Part shown: in pieces, positions 34,163 through 42,941 of the stretch
Layout: each line of letters starts with the position of its first letter
How positions within the stretch are numbered: position 1 is the stretch's first letter
NCBI RefSeq assembly: GCF_900109545.1
Contig: NZ_FOAP01000011.1
Coordinates: 214,460-278,459 of the forward strand
DNA from: Stigmatella aurantiaca
GTDB lineage: Bacteria > Myxococcota > Myxococcia > Myxococcales > Myxococcaceae
DNA length: 64,000 nucleotides
Direction of reading: 5' to 3'
The notes under the pieces: generated by a model
What the model saw: only the letters and a program-made list of their open reading frames with translations
The model's database searches: none
What the model was told of the DNA's origin: nothing
Program-made: the position numbers and the translations under genes

Positions 34163-36028
34163 ATGGCGGCTGAAAGGACCTTCGAGAGGCCCCGATGGTT
34201 GAAAGATCTGCTGCGTTTTCTGCCGCTCAAGAGCCAATTCGTGCTCTCCGGCAATGTGAGAGACCTGCAACTCTTCGAAGCAGGCCCTGGCGTGCTCACC
34301 CCACGTCCCATGCTTCAAGTGCTTGCAGCGGAGCTAAGATTCGCTGGCTTCGCGCACGTCATCTCCTATGACCCCGCTGCAGGATTCAAGGTCATCTCGC
34401 TCCCGAACGAGGACCCCTCGCAGGGCACGGAGGTGATGAAGCAGCTCGGCTTGCAGGCGGTGAATGGGGCGGCTCCGGCGGGCCTCGAGCTCTTCACCGA
34501 GACCCTTCAGCGGATCGTCGGCCGCCCCGGTGAGCCCGTTGCACTTGTGGCTGATTTCGCCTCCCGCATGATTGTTCGTGCCGAGGCCATCTCCGGCCCG
34601 GAACACCAGGCATTCACGCGGGCGCTGGTGCTCTCTCATCAGGCACGGTCACGACCGCACGGTACGCCGCCACGTCCCTTCTTCAACACGGTACTGTGGA
34701 TTGTCGACAAGGAAGGGGATCTGCCCGACTGGCTGCTGATCGGCAATCCACGGATCCGGCACGTGCCCATCGCCAAGCCGGATCACCGAGCCCGGCGGCC
34801 TCTCGCCGCCTCCTTGCTGCGGAGCCTCGATGGCTATCTCAAGGCGGATCCTCTCGCGGCCACTAAAGCCTTGGATGACTTCGTCGATCAGACAGAGGGA
34901 TTGCTGCTGGTGGACCTTACCTCCATCGTCCAGTTGGGCCGCACGGAGGGATTGGGCTTCGCCGAGATCGCGGATGCCGTCAGGCGCTACAAAGTGGGCG
35001 TCACCGAGGACCCCTGGAGAAGGATCGACCGCGCCAAAATCCGGGGAGCCACGGACTTCATCCGTAATCGTGTGAAGGGCCAGGAGCATGCGGTCGTCCA
35101 CATGCTCGACATCATCAAGCGCGCCGTGACGGGCGTCGGCGCGCCCCGCCGAGGCGGTCGGCCGCGCGGCGTGACCTTCCTCGCGGGCCCCACAGGTGTC
35201 GGAAAGACCGAGCTGGCGAAGACCATCACCCACCTGCTCTTCGGAGATCAGGGCGCGTACATTCGCTTCGACATGTCCGAGTTCAGCGCAGAGCACTCCG
35301 ACCAGCGCCTCATTGGCGCACCGCCGGGCTATGTCGGCTACGACGTCGGAGGAGAGCTCACCAATGCCATCCGGGAGCGGCCTTTCAGTGTGGTCCTCTT
35401 CGATGAGATCGAGAAGGCGCATCCGCGCATCCTCGACAAGTTCCTCCAGATCCTGGACGATGGCGTTTTGACCTCGGGTCGCGGAGACCGCGTCTACTTC
35501 TCGGAGGCCTTCATCGTCTTCACGTCAAACCTTGGTATCTACCGGCTCCAGGCGGACGGAAGTCGGGTGCCCAACGTCACACCCGAGGATGGCTTCACGG
35601 AGGTCGAGGCACGGGTACGTTCGGAGATCGAGCACCACTTCAAGGCCGTGCTCAACCGGCCTGAGATCCTCAACCGCATCGGAGACAACGTGCTCGTCTT
35701 CGACTTCATCCGTCCCGCGGTGGCGGAGCAGATCTTCGCCGACATGGTGGAGTCCACGCTGTCAGACATCGCGTCGGCGCAGGGAATCTCGGTCCATCTG
35801 GATGCCAGCTCCCTCGGGCGGCTACGGTCCCTCTGCCTCGCGGATCTGTCCAATGGAGGCCGCGGCATTCGGAACAAGGTCGAGACGCACCTACTCAACC
35901 CACTCGCCCGTGCCCTTTTCGATGCGGACGCCTCGCAAGGCCAGTCTTTCGAAGTGCGCGGCGTGGAGCATGGAAGCACTACCATGCTCCACCTCGTCGA
36001 TATCGTCACTCCTGGGACGGCCGGATGA
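34163..36028 (+). CDS. Double AAA+ ATPase with ClpB D2-like C-terminal module (defence-like operon, gene 1)
   Basis: A 621-residue ATPase. ATG 34163 has GGAGA five bases upstream (GTG 34151 is the alternative). The C-terminal half is a ClpA/B D2-type module: RGVTFLAGPTGVGKTELAK with Walker A at 342-349, the IGAPPGYVGYDVGGELT pore-loop region, Walker B VVLFDEIEKAHP with D414/E415, the FTSNLG sensor 1, and NGGRGIRNKVE as sensor 2 region. The N-terminal half (about 1-230) looks like a degenerate AAA domain as in Ycf46-type proteins: LKSQFVLSGNVRDLQLF, PVALVADFASRMI, NTVLWIVDKEGDLPDWL and an arginine-rich IPIAKP-like end, without Walker A. There is no Clp N-domain. It probably remodels or senses a protein partner. 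The next ATG overlaps its stop (ATGA). Confidence 0.85.
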   Translation: MAAERTFERPRWLKDLLRFLPLKSQFVLSGNVRDLQLFEAGPGVLTPRPMLQVLAAELRFAGFAHVISYDPAAGFKVISLPNEDPSQGTEVMKQLGLQAVNGAAPAGLELFTETLQRIVGRPGEPVALVADFASRMIVRAEAISGPEHQAFTRALVLSHQARSRPHGTPPRPFFNTVLWIVDKEGDLPDWLLIGNPRIRHVPIAKPDHRARRPLAASLLRSLDGYLKADPLAATKALDDFVDQTEGLLLVDLTSIVQLGRTEGLGFAEIADAVRRYKVGVTEDPWRRIDRAKIRGATDFIRNRVKGQEHAVVHMLDIIKRAVTGVGAPRRGGRPRGVTFLAGPTGVGKTELAKTITHLLFGDQGAYIRFDMSEFSAEHSDQRLIGAPPGYVGYDVGGELTNAIRERPFSVVLFDEIEKAHPRILDKFLQILDDGVLTSGRGDRVYFSEAFIVFTSNLGIYRLQADGSRVPNVTPEDGFTEVEARVRSEIEHHFKAVLNRPEILNRIGDNVLVFDFIRPAVAEQIFADMVESTLSDIASAQGISVHLDASSLGRLRSLCLADLSNGGRGIRNKVETHLLNPLARALFDADASQGQSFEVRGVEHGSTTMLHLVDIVTPGTAG

Positions 36029-36681
36029 AGCTCTCCCTGTCGCGGATCCATTACCCTGTCCACACCCTCGGCCCCGGAGCCCGCATCGGCATTTGGCTTC
36101 AGGGCTGCTCGATTCGCTGCCCGGGCTGTATCTCCGCCGATACCTGGACAACGGAGCGCGGCTGGACGACCGTGCACGCCGTGATGGAGGCGATCACTCC
36201 CTGGCTCGCTCAAGCAGACGGCATCACGATCAGTGGTGGAGAGCCTTTCGATCAACCCGAGGCTTTGCGTGCGCTCCTCATGAGCCTCCGGGCCTCCACT
36301 CACGGCGACATCCTCGTATACTCCGGGCATTCATGGGAGGCGCTCGCTCCGCACCTCAGCGCTTGCGCGGGCCTCATCGACGCTCTCATCTCCGATCCCT
36401 TCGAGGTGAATACCCCTCAGACGCTCGCCTTGCGTGGCAGTGACAACCAGAGGTTGCACTGCCTCACCCCGCTCGGAGAGGAGAGATTCCGCGCCTGTGA
36501 GCGTCCCCTCGGGGAGAGCGATCGGCGACTCGACGTGCTCTTCGATGAGGATGGCACGGTCTGGATGGCAGGCATTCCCCATCGGGGCGATCTACAAAGA
36601 CTCTCCATGCTGCTGACCCAGGATGGGCACACCGCTTCCACGACGGAGGCGAGGCTCCTCGACGAGAGAACGCATTCATGA
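36025..36681 (+). CDS. NrdG-like single-cluster radical SAM protein (defence-like operon, gene 2)
   Basis: A 218-residue radical SAM protein of the activase type (4Fe-4S single-cluster family). The cluster motif is WLQGCSIRCPGC with C28, C32 and C35 (CxxxCxxC), preceded by GPGARIGIWL as in NrdG and PflA; the SAM-binding SGGEPFDQPEAL follows near residue 72, then DILVYSGHSWE. Classical members activate anaerobic ribonucleotide reductase or pyruvate formate-lyase by making a glycyl radical, but no NrdD or PFL partner is present here. The gene overlaps its neighbours by four bases on both sides, so it is obligately coupled to the ATPase and the helicase. Its target in this operon is unknown. Confidence 0.88.
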   Translation: MKLSLSRIHYPVHTLGPGARIGIWLQGCSIRCPGCISADTWTTERGWTTVHAVMEAITPWLAQADGITISGGEPFDQPEALRALLMSLRASTHGDILVYSGHSWEALAPHLSACAGLIDALISDPFEVNTPQTLALRGSDNQRLHCLTPLGEERFRACERPLGESDRRLDVLFDEDGTVWMAGIPHRGDLQRLSMLLTQDGHTASTTEARLLDERTHS

Positions 36682-39600
36682 CGCAGTCCGCGCAGACCTT
36701 CATCCGCGTGTGTCCGCAGTGTGGGACCGAGCGTCCCGCCTCGGAGCTCCTCTGCGAAAACCTCCTGGCTCACGGCCCTTGCCACTGGCCGCTCTCCGAC
36801 GAGGAGATACGCGTCCAAGGCGGGGCCGCCCTGCTCCCGCCCCAGGTTCCGGCGGCGCCGCCCGCGGTCTTCCGCTGCACCAATGGGCATGCCCTCGATG
36901 CCGGAGAGCAGCTGTGCCTCGAATGTGGTGCCAGCCTCGCGGAGGAAGTCTCCACGCCCCCCAGCCCGGCCCTCTCCCCTCCCACCAAAGCGTCACGCGT
37001 GATGGATGGGTGGCGGTTGCTTGCACCCGTTCCCTCGGCGGAGGGGCCGTGGGAGCGGTTCTTGGCGGAGGAGTCCTCGGGCGGGCGCCGGGCCCTCCTG
37101 ACGCTCTACGCCCAAGGGGCTGAGCCTGATCCCGCAGTGCATGAGGTGCTCAGGCGGACGGCGCGAGACCACATCCCTGAGCTCTTCGCCACCGGCCGAC
37201 ACGAGGGCCGCGCCTACGAAGTCTTCGAGCACATCGAAAGAGGCACCCTCGCCGACGCGGGATTCTTCGCGGCGGGCAGATCCGACGACTTGCGGCAAAT
37301 GACCGGCGAGCTCAGCAGAGCCCTCGCGGACTTCGCCGAGATGGGGCTGCGCCACCGGGACATCCGTCCCTCCACGATCCTCGTGCGTTCGCGGGAACCG
37401 CTCGATCTCGTCATCACGGACTTTGGCTCGGCCCGGCTCTCGGACTTCGACCTTGAGTCGGTGGCTCCATTGAGGCTGACTCGCTACTCGGCCCCCGAGT
37501 CCATCGTGGGTGCCGTCAGCGCCGCCAGCGACTGGTGGAGCCTGGGAATGATCCTCCTCGAGCAGGCCACCGCAGGCGCCTGCTTCACCGGGGTGGACGA
37601 CCGGGCGTTCCAGCTTCACGTCGTAACCCGCGGCGTCGATGTGCCTGCCGAACTCGATCCATCGCTCCGGCTCCTCCTGCGCGGACTCCTCACGCGAGAC
37701 CCACTGAAGCGCTGGTCCTGGCCCCAGGTGCAAGCGTGGCTGGCGGGCAAGCCCGTCGAGGCCTCGGAGAATGAGGCCGCCTCGTCGGAAGACCCCCAGG
37801 GGCCCACCCTTCGTCTTCAAGAGAAAGTCTTCAGCCGACCCGAGCTTTTCGCTCTGGCGGCGGCGGAGGCCCACAACTGGGAGGAAGCACGTACCTTCAC
37901 CCTCCGCGGCGCAGTGAGCACCTGGCTCGAAGAGCGCGGCGCAGACCCGAAGCTACGTTCGCAGGTCCGCCAGCTGGCCTCGGATGAGGCGCTCTCGGAG
38001 GACTTCCGCCATGCGCTCGTCCTCATGGCGATGAACCCTTCCCTGCCGCTTACGTGGATGGGCGACATCGTGACTCCCGCATGGCTGCTCATGCACCCCG
38101 AGGAGGGATACGCCCTCGTGACCGGCAAGGTCTCACGCCACCTCGAGCAGATGGGCCGTGAGCCCTGGCTCGTCCGGATGAGGGTGCGCGCCGAGGCCGT
38201 GCGCGAGCGAGCCGGGCTCCTCAAGATCGAACTCGATGAGGATCGCATCCGCGTGGCGCTGCTGGCGTCCTCCCGTGCGAACCTGGAAGCCGAGCGCGCG
38301 GCGCTCAGGCGGCTCTATCCCGACACTGACCACGCAGGGCTCGCTTCCATCGTCGAGCGGACCCGGCTCACCGACGAGGAACTCATCCTCCTCGTCAGCG
38401 CGAGCACGCAACAGTTCAACTCGCTGGGGTTGCTGGTTGAGCGTGCCACGGAGCTGGCGCAACGTACGAGCGTCACGCTCGACAAGGCCGAGGTGGAGGC
38501 GTGGCTGGTGCGCCCCCGGCGTGACGTGTTCGCGGAGGTGGATGCGAGGACCGCCAACTTCGCGCGCTGCGGCATCGCGCGAGTCGACGAGTGGGCGGAT
38601 ACGTTCCGGGTCGAGCGGCGCATGCCCCTGGAGCGCACGGTTGTCCTCCTCTCTGTCCCCCGCGAAGCGTGGAAGGAGCCTCCGAAGCAGCACTACGTCG
38701 CGAATCTGCTCGAGCTCTTCGAGAAACGCGTCGCGGGATCAGTCCAACGGGGACCGCTGGCCCGGTTCGTTCTGGGCAAGACCACGCCACGGGTGGACTT
38801 GGCGGAATTGGGGACGGCCGCTCGCCCAGCGGAAGCGCTGCTCCAGCATGTGCTCGGGCGCTCCGACTCACCCGTCTCCCTAGACCCAGAGCCACTGGCG
38901 ACCGGCCTTGTCGAGGGCCGCATGCGGAGGCTGGTCAACCACGCGCTGATGTTCCGCCGCGACACGGGCATCGACGGGCGCTACCTCGGTTTTCCCTTTC
39001 TAGTCATGCGGCCTACCCGCGCGGCCTCCTTGAGAGCCGCACCCCGGCTCGTCCCCATCTTGCTGTGGCCCATCGCCCTCGAACTCCCAGCGGGTGGCCG
39101 GGTGGCGACGATCGCCTTCGATCATGAGCGAGAGGAGGTCCGCCTCAACCCAGCGCTTGAGGGACTCCTCGATGCGGCGGAGTTCGCGAAGTGGAAGACC
39201 GCGCGGAATGAGCTCTTGGAGCGCCCCTCCATCGGAGTGGGTGAGGTGATGGATATCTTTGGCGCGCTCGCGGTGCCTCGCGCGCGGAAGCTGACCCGCC
39301 TCCCAGGTAAGGACCTGCAGTTGACCGCGGGGGCACGCGAGATCGCCTGCTCCGCCGCGCTCTTCAACGCCGAGTTCACGGGCCAATCGCTGAGCGAGGA
39401 CCTCCGGCAGATGCGCCGCATGCCCCCCGCGGGCACGGGGCTGGAGACGGCGCTTCGCGTCTCGGCGGAGCCTCCCGTGAGCGCGCCGCTCGGAGCGGTT
39501 CCGGAGCGCGAGCGGTTCCTCACGGTCGAGAGCGATCCCTCGCAGGAGGCTGCTGTCCTCCGGGCCCGCACCGCGCCGGGCCTGCTCGTGGAAGGGCCTC

Positions 39601-42600
39601 CCGGCACGGGAAAGAGCCAGACCATCGTCAACATCGTGGCGGATGCGATCGGCAGGGGCGAGTCCGTCCTCGTCGTGTGCCAGAAGCAGGCAGCCCTCCG
39701 GGTGGTGGAGAAGCGGCTTGCCGCCGAGGGGCTCAAGGAGCGCCTCTTCGTGGTCGTCGACATCAACCGAGACCGGGAGCCCATCGTCCGCGCGCTACGC
39801 GAGCAGGAGGAGGCCATCCGGAAGGCCGACCCTGCTCATGCGGCCGCGCTGCGCAAACAGCGTGCGGGGTTGGCGGGAAGAATCGAGACTCTGGAAGCGG
39901 AAGTAGACCGTCACCACGAGGCGCTTCACGCGGTCGATGGCGTGACGGGACTCAGTTACAGGAGCCTCCTGGGAGAGCTGGTGGGACTGGAGGCGGAAGG
40001 CAACCGTGTCAACGTGCCGAGCCTGCGACTGCAGCTGGCGAAGCTCGATCACGAGATGATCTCTCGGCTCGAGGAGGTCTGTGGTCCTCTTGCCTCATTG
40101 TGGCTCGGTTCCCGGTACGAAGGCAGCCCGCTCGGGGTGCTCTCCGACTTCCCTGCCGATCAAGGAGTGATCGACGCGTTCCTGCGAGAGTTCAAGCGCT
40201 TCGTCCATACAGAGACAGAGCGCCGCGATGTCCTGGCTCAGCCCCACAGATTCGACGTCGACGATCCACGCCCCCTCCGTGAATGGCTCGACCAGCATGG
40301 GCGGATGTTCGAGGCGATGCCCACCAAGCTACGAACTCAGCTCGCTGAGTGGTTCGAGCTCTTCACCCCGAGACGGGACGGCGCGATCCCCGGAGCCGAG
40401 GCTATCGACTCGCTCGAGAAGGAAGCAGACGCCCTCGGTCGGCTTGATGAGCGCGATCATGACGGCGCCTTGTTCAACGTCCTCTTGGCGCTGCCGCCAG
40501 AGGAACTTCGGGAGTGGCACGAGACCGCGAAGCACGCGACGGCCGAGGCCTCTTTCTGGGGCCGCCTCAACCCAAGTCGCTGGCAGCGGCGCCGACGCTT
40601 GCGCGCTTTTCTTGTCAGCCATGGCGAGGAGCCGACAGAGCCGCGCATGGCCGCGCTGCGGCAGGCGTTTGCCCTGGAACTCCGACTTCGGACGAGCCGC
40701 CGCGCGGTCGCCGAAGTCCGGGAGTCTCTGCGGCTGGAGGCCCATCAAACTCCATCGTCCCTTCGCATGCTGCGCCGCGAGGTCGAGGACCTTTTGACCC
40801 TGCTGCGACCGGTGCAGACCGCTACCGCCGCAGTACGCGCATGCCCTCGCCCGGCGGAGGCCGAGGAGATGGCACGCTCGGGGGAGATGGAAGGCTACCG
40901 TCAACTTCAAGGAGCTTTCGACGCCGCCTTCACGAGGCACGCTGCACGCGCGCGGAGCCGCGCTGCACTCAACTCCCTCTCCCAATGGTTCCAGGCAGGC
41001 TGGATCGCAGACTGTGAGCGAGGCATCGCGCACGGACGGGCAGCTCCCGACAAGCTCTTGGGAATCGTCCAGGGTTTGGGGACGCTTGAGGCGTTTCAAC
41101 GCTTCCGCGTCCGCGCTAAGGGGCTCCCTCCAGACGCGCTGGCGGTGTTCGCGGCCCTGCGCGGCGTGGAGAGCACGCTGAGAGCCCTGCCAACAGAGGC
41201 ACTGGAGGAGCAGGTGCGCCGCATCATTCGCCGGGAGGCGCTCCTGGGCTGGAAGTTGCGGATGGAGCAAGCGCGGCCCGAGCTGTTGCTCGAGCGACAG
41301 GAGCTCGAAGCCCGCGTGAAGAAACTCGCGGAGTGCGACCAGCAGATGCGCGAGTTCAACCGGCAGCTCTTGGCGATCGATTTCGACCGCTCACGCCTGG
41401 GCTCCGCTGCCGCTTGGGACAGCATCACACGGCTGCGCGGACCTCGGATGAAGCGGCTGCGGGAGGTTCTCGATCAAGGGGTCGACCTGGGGCTCATGCA
41501 CCTGCGTCCCATCTGGCTCATGAACCCGGACGTGGCCAGCCGTCTGCTTCCACTCAAGGCCCGGCTCTTCGATCTCGTCATCTATGACGAAGCCTCTCAG
41601 ATGCCTGTCGAGCACGCCGTCCCCACCTTGTTCCGCGCCGGCCGCGCCGTCATCAGCGGAGACGAGAAGCAGATGCCGCCGACGAGCTTCTTCTCCAGCC
41701 GCATCGATGGCGACGAGGACGAGGAGTTCGACGGGGAAGAGCTCGACGAGGCGGCCACGGAGGCCGAGCGGACCGCGCACGAGGAGACCTGGAACCGCCG
41801 CGAAGTGAAGGACTGCCCGGACCTGCTCCAATTGGGCCGAGGCGTGCTGCCCTCCACCACGCTGCAGATCCACTACCGGTCGAAGTATCGGGAGCTGATC
41901 GGCTATTCGAACGCCGCCTTCTATGGCAACCGCCTCAGTGTGCCCGCCCGCCATCCCGAGACGGAGATCCGGCGTGTGCGTCCCGTCGAGGTGCTCCGGG
42001 TCGACGGCATCTACTCGGAACAGACGAACGAGGCGGAGGCACGAAGCGTCGTCGAGCTGCTCGCCAAGCTGTGGAAGGCCCCCGCCGAGAAACGGCCGAG
42101 CATCGGCGTCGTCACCTTCAACCGCAAGCAGGCGGATCTGGTCGAGGAGGTTCTCGAGCAGCGCGCGGAGAAAGACACCGAATTCCAGCATGTCTATCAG
42201 GCCGAGCGGGACCGAGTGCAGGACGGCGAGGACATGGGCTTCTTCGTGAAGAACGTGGAGAACGTGCAGGGAGATGAGCGCGACATCATCGTCTTCAGCA
42301 CGACCTTCGGACGCGACAAGAACAAGTCGTTCCGGCGCAACTTCGGCGTGCTGGGTCAGGCGGGTGGTGAGCGGCGCCTCAACGTGGCGGTGACGCGGGC
42401 CCGTGAGCGAGTGATCCTCGTCACCTCCATCCCGGTGGGTGAGGTGTCGGACATGCTGACGAGCAGGCGTGCGCCGGATAAACCTCGTGACTACCTGCAG
42501 GCGTACCTCGACTACGCACAGAAGCTCAGCGCGGGGGATCTTGAGCTGGTGCGCGGCGCGACGGAGCGGCTCTCCACCGAGACGGGCTCCCAGCGTGCGA

Positions 42601-42929
42601 AGAAGCGCCCTCCTGACGGGTTCGCCACCGCCGTCGCGGGCTACATCCGAAAGCTCGGCCACGAAGCCGTTCCGAGAGACGATGACGATGCCTTCGGACT
42701 CGACTTCGCCATCGTGGATCCCCGAACGGGGCTGTTCGGCATTGCCATCGAGTGCGATGCGCCTTGCCATGAACTGCTGGAGCGCGCACGTGCGCGGGAG
42801 ATCTGGCGGCCGGGAGTGCTCGCCCGCGCCATCCCCAAGGTCCATCGGGTGTCGTCGCATGCCTGGTACCACCACCCGGGGCAGGAGCAGCAGCGGCTCC
42901 GGGATGCCATCCAAGCAGCACTCGGGTGA
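36678..42929 (+). CDS. Zinc-ribbon/pseudokinase/SF1 helicase/PD-(D/E)XK nuclease fusion (defence-like operon, gene 3)
   Basis: A 2083-residue multidomain protein. Residues 12-45 and 67-85 are two zinc ribbons (CPQCG; CTNGH...CLECG). Residues about 115-360 form a Ser/Thr-kinase fold with HRDIRPSTIL (226-235), ITDFGSARL (Asp248), YSAPES and SDWWSLGMILLE. The beta-3 Lys is replaced (ALLTLY, Thr142) and the Mg-binding Asn is Thr233, so it is likely a pseudokinase. A DUF4011-like region (YLGFPFLVMRP, VPILLWPIALE) precedes the SF1 helicase: motif I GPPGTGKS (973-980), motif II VIYDEAS (D1637), GDEKQMPP, VENVQGDERDIIVFS, NVAVTRARER (about 1902-1911), with a 650-residue helical insertion between I and II. 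The last 90 residues (LDFAIVD Asp2009; IAIECDA Glu2025) match an MTES_1575-type nuclease. STK plus COG1112 helicase recalls Mokosh. Confidence 0.87.
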   Translation: MTQSAQTFIRVCPQCGTERPASELLCENLLAHGPCHWPLSDEEIRVQGGAALLPPQVPAAPPAVFRCTNGHALDAGEQLCLECGASLAEEVSTPPSPALSPPTKASRVMDGWRLLAPVPSAEGPWERFLAEESSGGRRALLTLYAQGAEPDPAVHEVLRRTARDHIPELFATGRHEGRAYEVFEHIERGTLADAGFFAAGRSDDLRQMTGELSRALADFAEMGLRHRDIRPSTILVRSREPLDLVITDFGSARLSDFDLESVAPLRLTRYSAPESIVGAVSAASDWWSLGMILLEQATAGACFTGVDDRAFQLHVVTRGVDVPAELDPSLRLLLRGLLTRDPLKRWSWPQVQAWLAGKPVEASENEAASSEDPQGPTLRLQEKVFSRPELFALAAAEAHNWEEARTFTLRGAVSTWLEERGADPKLRSQVRQLASDEALSEDFRHALVLMAMNPSLPLTWMGDIVTPAWLLMHPEEGYALVTGKVSRHLEQMGREPWLVRMRVRAEAVRERAGLLKIELDEDRIRVALLASSRANLEAERAALRRLYPDTDHAGLASIVERTRLTDEELILLVSASTQQFNSLGLLVERATELAQRTSVTLDKAEVEAWLVRPRRDVFAEVDARTANFARCGIARVDEWADTFRVERRMPLERTVVLLSVPREAWKEPPKQHYVANLLELFEKRVAGSVQRGPLARFVLGKTTPRVDLAELGTAARPAEALLQHVLGRSDSPVSLDPEPLATGLVEGRMRRLVNHALMFRRDTGIDGRYLGFPFLVMRPTRAASLRAAPRLVPILLWPIALELPAGGRVATIAFDHEREEVRLNPALEGLLDAAEFAKWKTARNELLERPSIGVGEVMDIFGALAVPRARKLTRLPGKDLQLTAGAREIACSAALFNAEFTGQSLSEDLRQMRRMPPAGTGLETALRVSAEPPVSAPLGAVPERERFLTVESDPSQEAAVLRARTAPGLLVEGPPGTGKSQTIVNIVADAIGRGESVLVVCQKQAALRVVEKRLAAEGLKERLFVVVDINRDREPIVRALREQEEAIRKADPAHAAALRKQRAGLAGRIETLEAEVDRHHEALHAVDGVTGLSYRSLLGELVGLEAEGNRVNVPSLRLQLAKLDHEMISRLEEVCGPLASLWLGSRYEGSPLGVLSDFPADQGVIDAFLREFKRFVHTETERRDVLAQPHRFDVDDPRPLREWLDQHGRMFEAMPTKLRTQLAEWFELFTPRRDGAIPGAEAIDSLEKEADALGRLDERDHDGALFNVLLALPPEELREWHETAKHATAEASFWGRLNPSRWQRRRRLRAFLVSHGEEPTEPRMAALRQAFALELRLRTSRRAVAEVRESLRLEAHQTPSSLRMLRREVEDLLTLLRPVQTATAAVRACPRPAEAEEMARSGEMEGYRQLQGAFDAAFTRHAARARSRAALNSLSQWFQAGWIADCERGIAHGRAAPDKLLGIVQGLGTLEAFQRFRVRAKGLPPDALAVFAALRGVESTLRALPTEALEEQVRRIIRREALLGWKLRMEQARPELLLERQELEARVKKLAECDQQMREFNRQLLAIDFDRSRLGSAAAWDSITRLRGPRMKRLREVLDQGVDLGLMHLRPIWLMNPDVASRLLPLKARLFDLVIYDEASQMPVEHAVPTLFRAGRAVISGDEKQMPPTSFFSSRIDGDEDEEFDGEELDEAATEAERTAHEETWNRREVKDCPDLLQLGRGVLPSTTLQIHYRSKYRELIGYSNAAFYGNRLSVPARHPETEIRRVRPVEVLRVDGIYSEQTNEAEARSVVELLAKLWKAPAEKRPSIGVVTFNRKQADLVEEVLEQRAEKDTEFQHVYQAERDRVQDGEDMGFFVKNVENVQGDERDIIVFSTTFGRDKNKSFRRNFGVLGQAGGERRLNVAVTRARERVILVTSIPVGEVSDMLTSRRAPDKPRDYLQAYLDYAQKLSAGDLELVRGATERLSTETGSQRAKKRPPDGFATAVAGYIRKLGHEAVPRDDDDAFGLDFAIVDPRTGLFGIAIECDAPCHELLERARAREIWRPGVLARAIPKVHRVSSHAWYHHPGQEQQRLRDAIQAALG

Positions 42930-42941
42930 GGAAAGACCGTC

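Noticed and set aside
36025..36681. Radical SAM protein as a true NrdG
   Set aside because: No nrdD lies nearby and the gene is coupled to an ATPase and helicase; only the activase-like fold is retained in the call.
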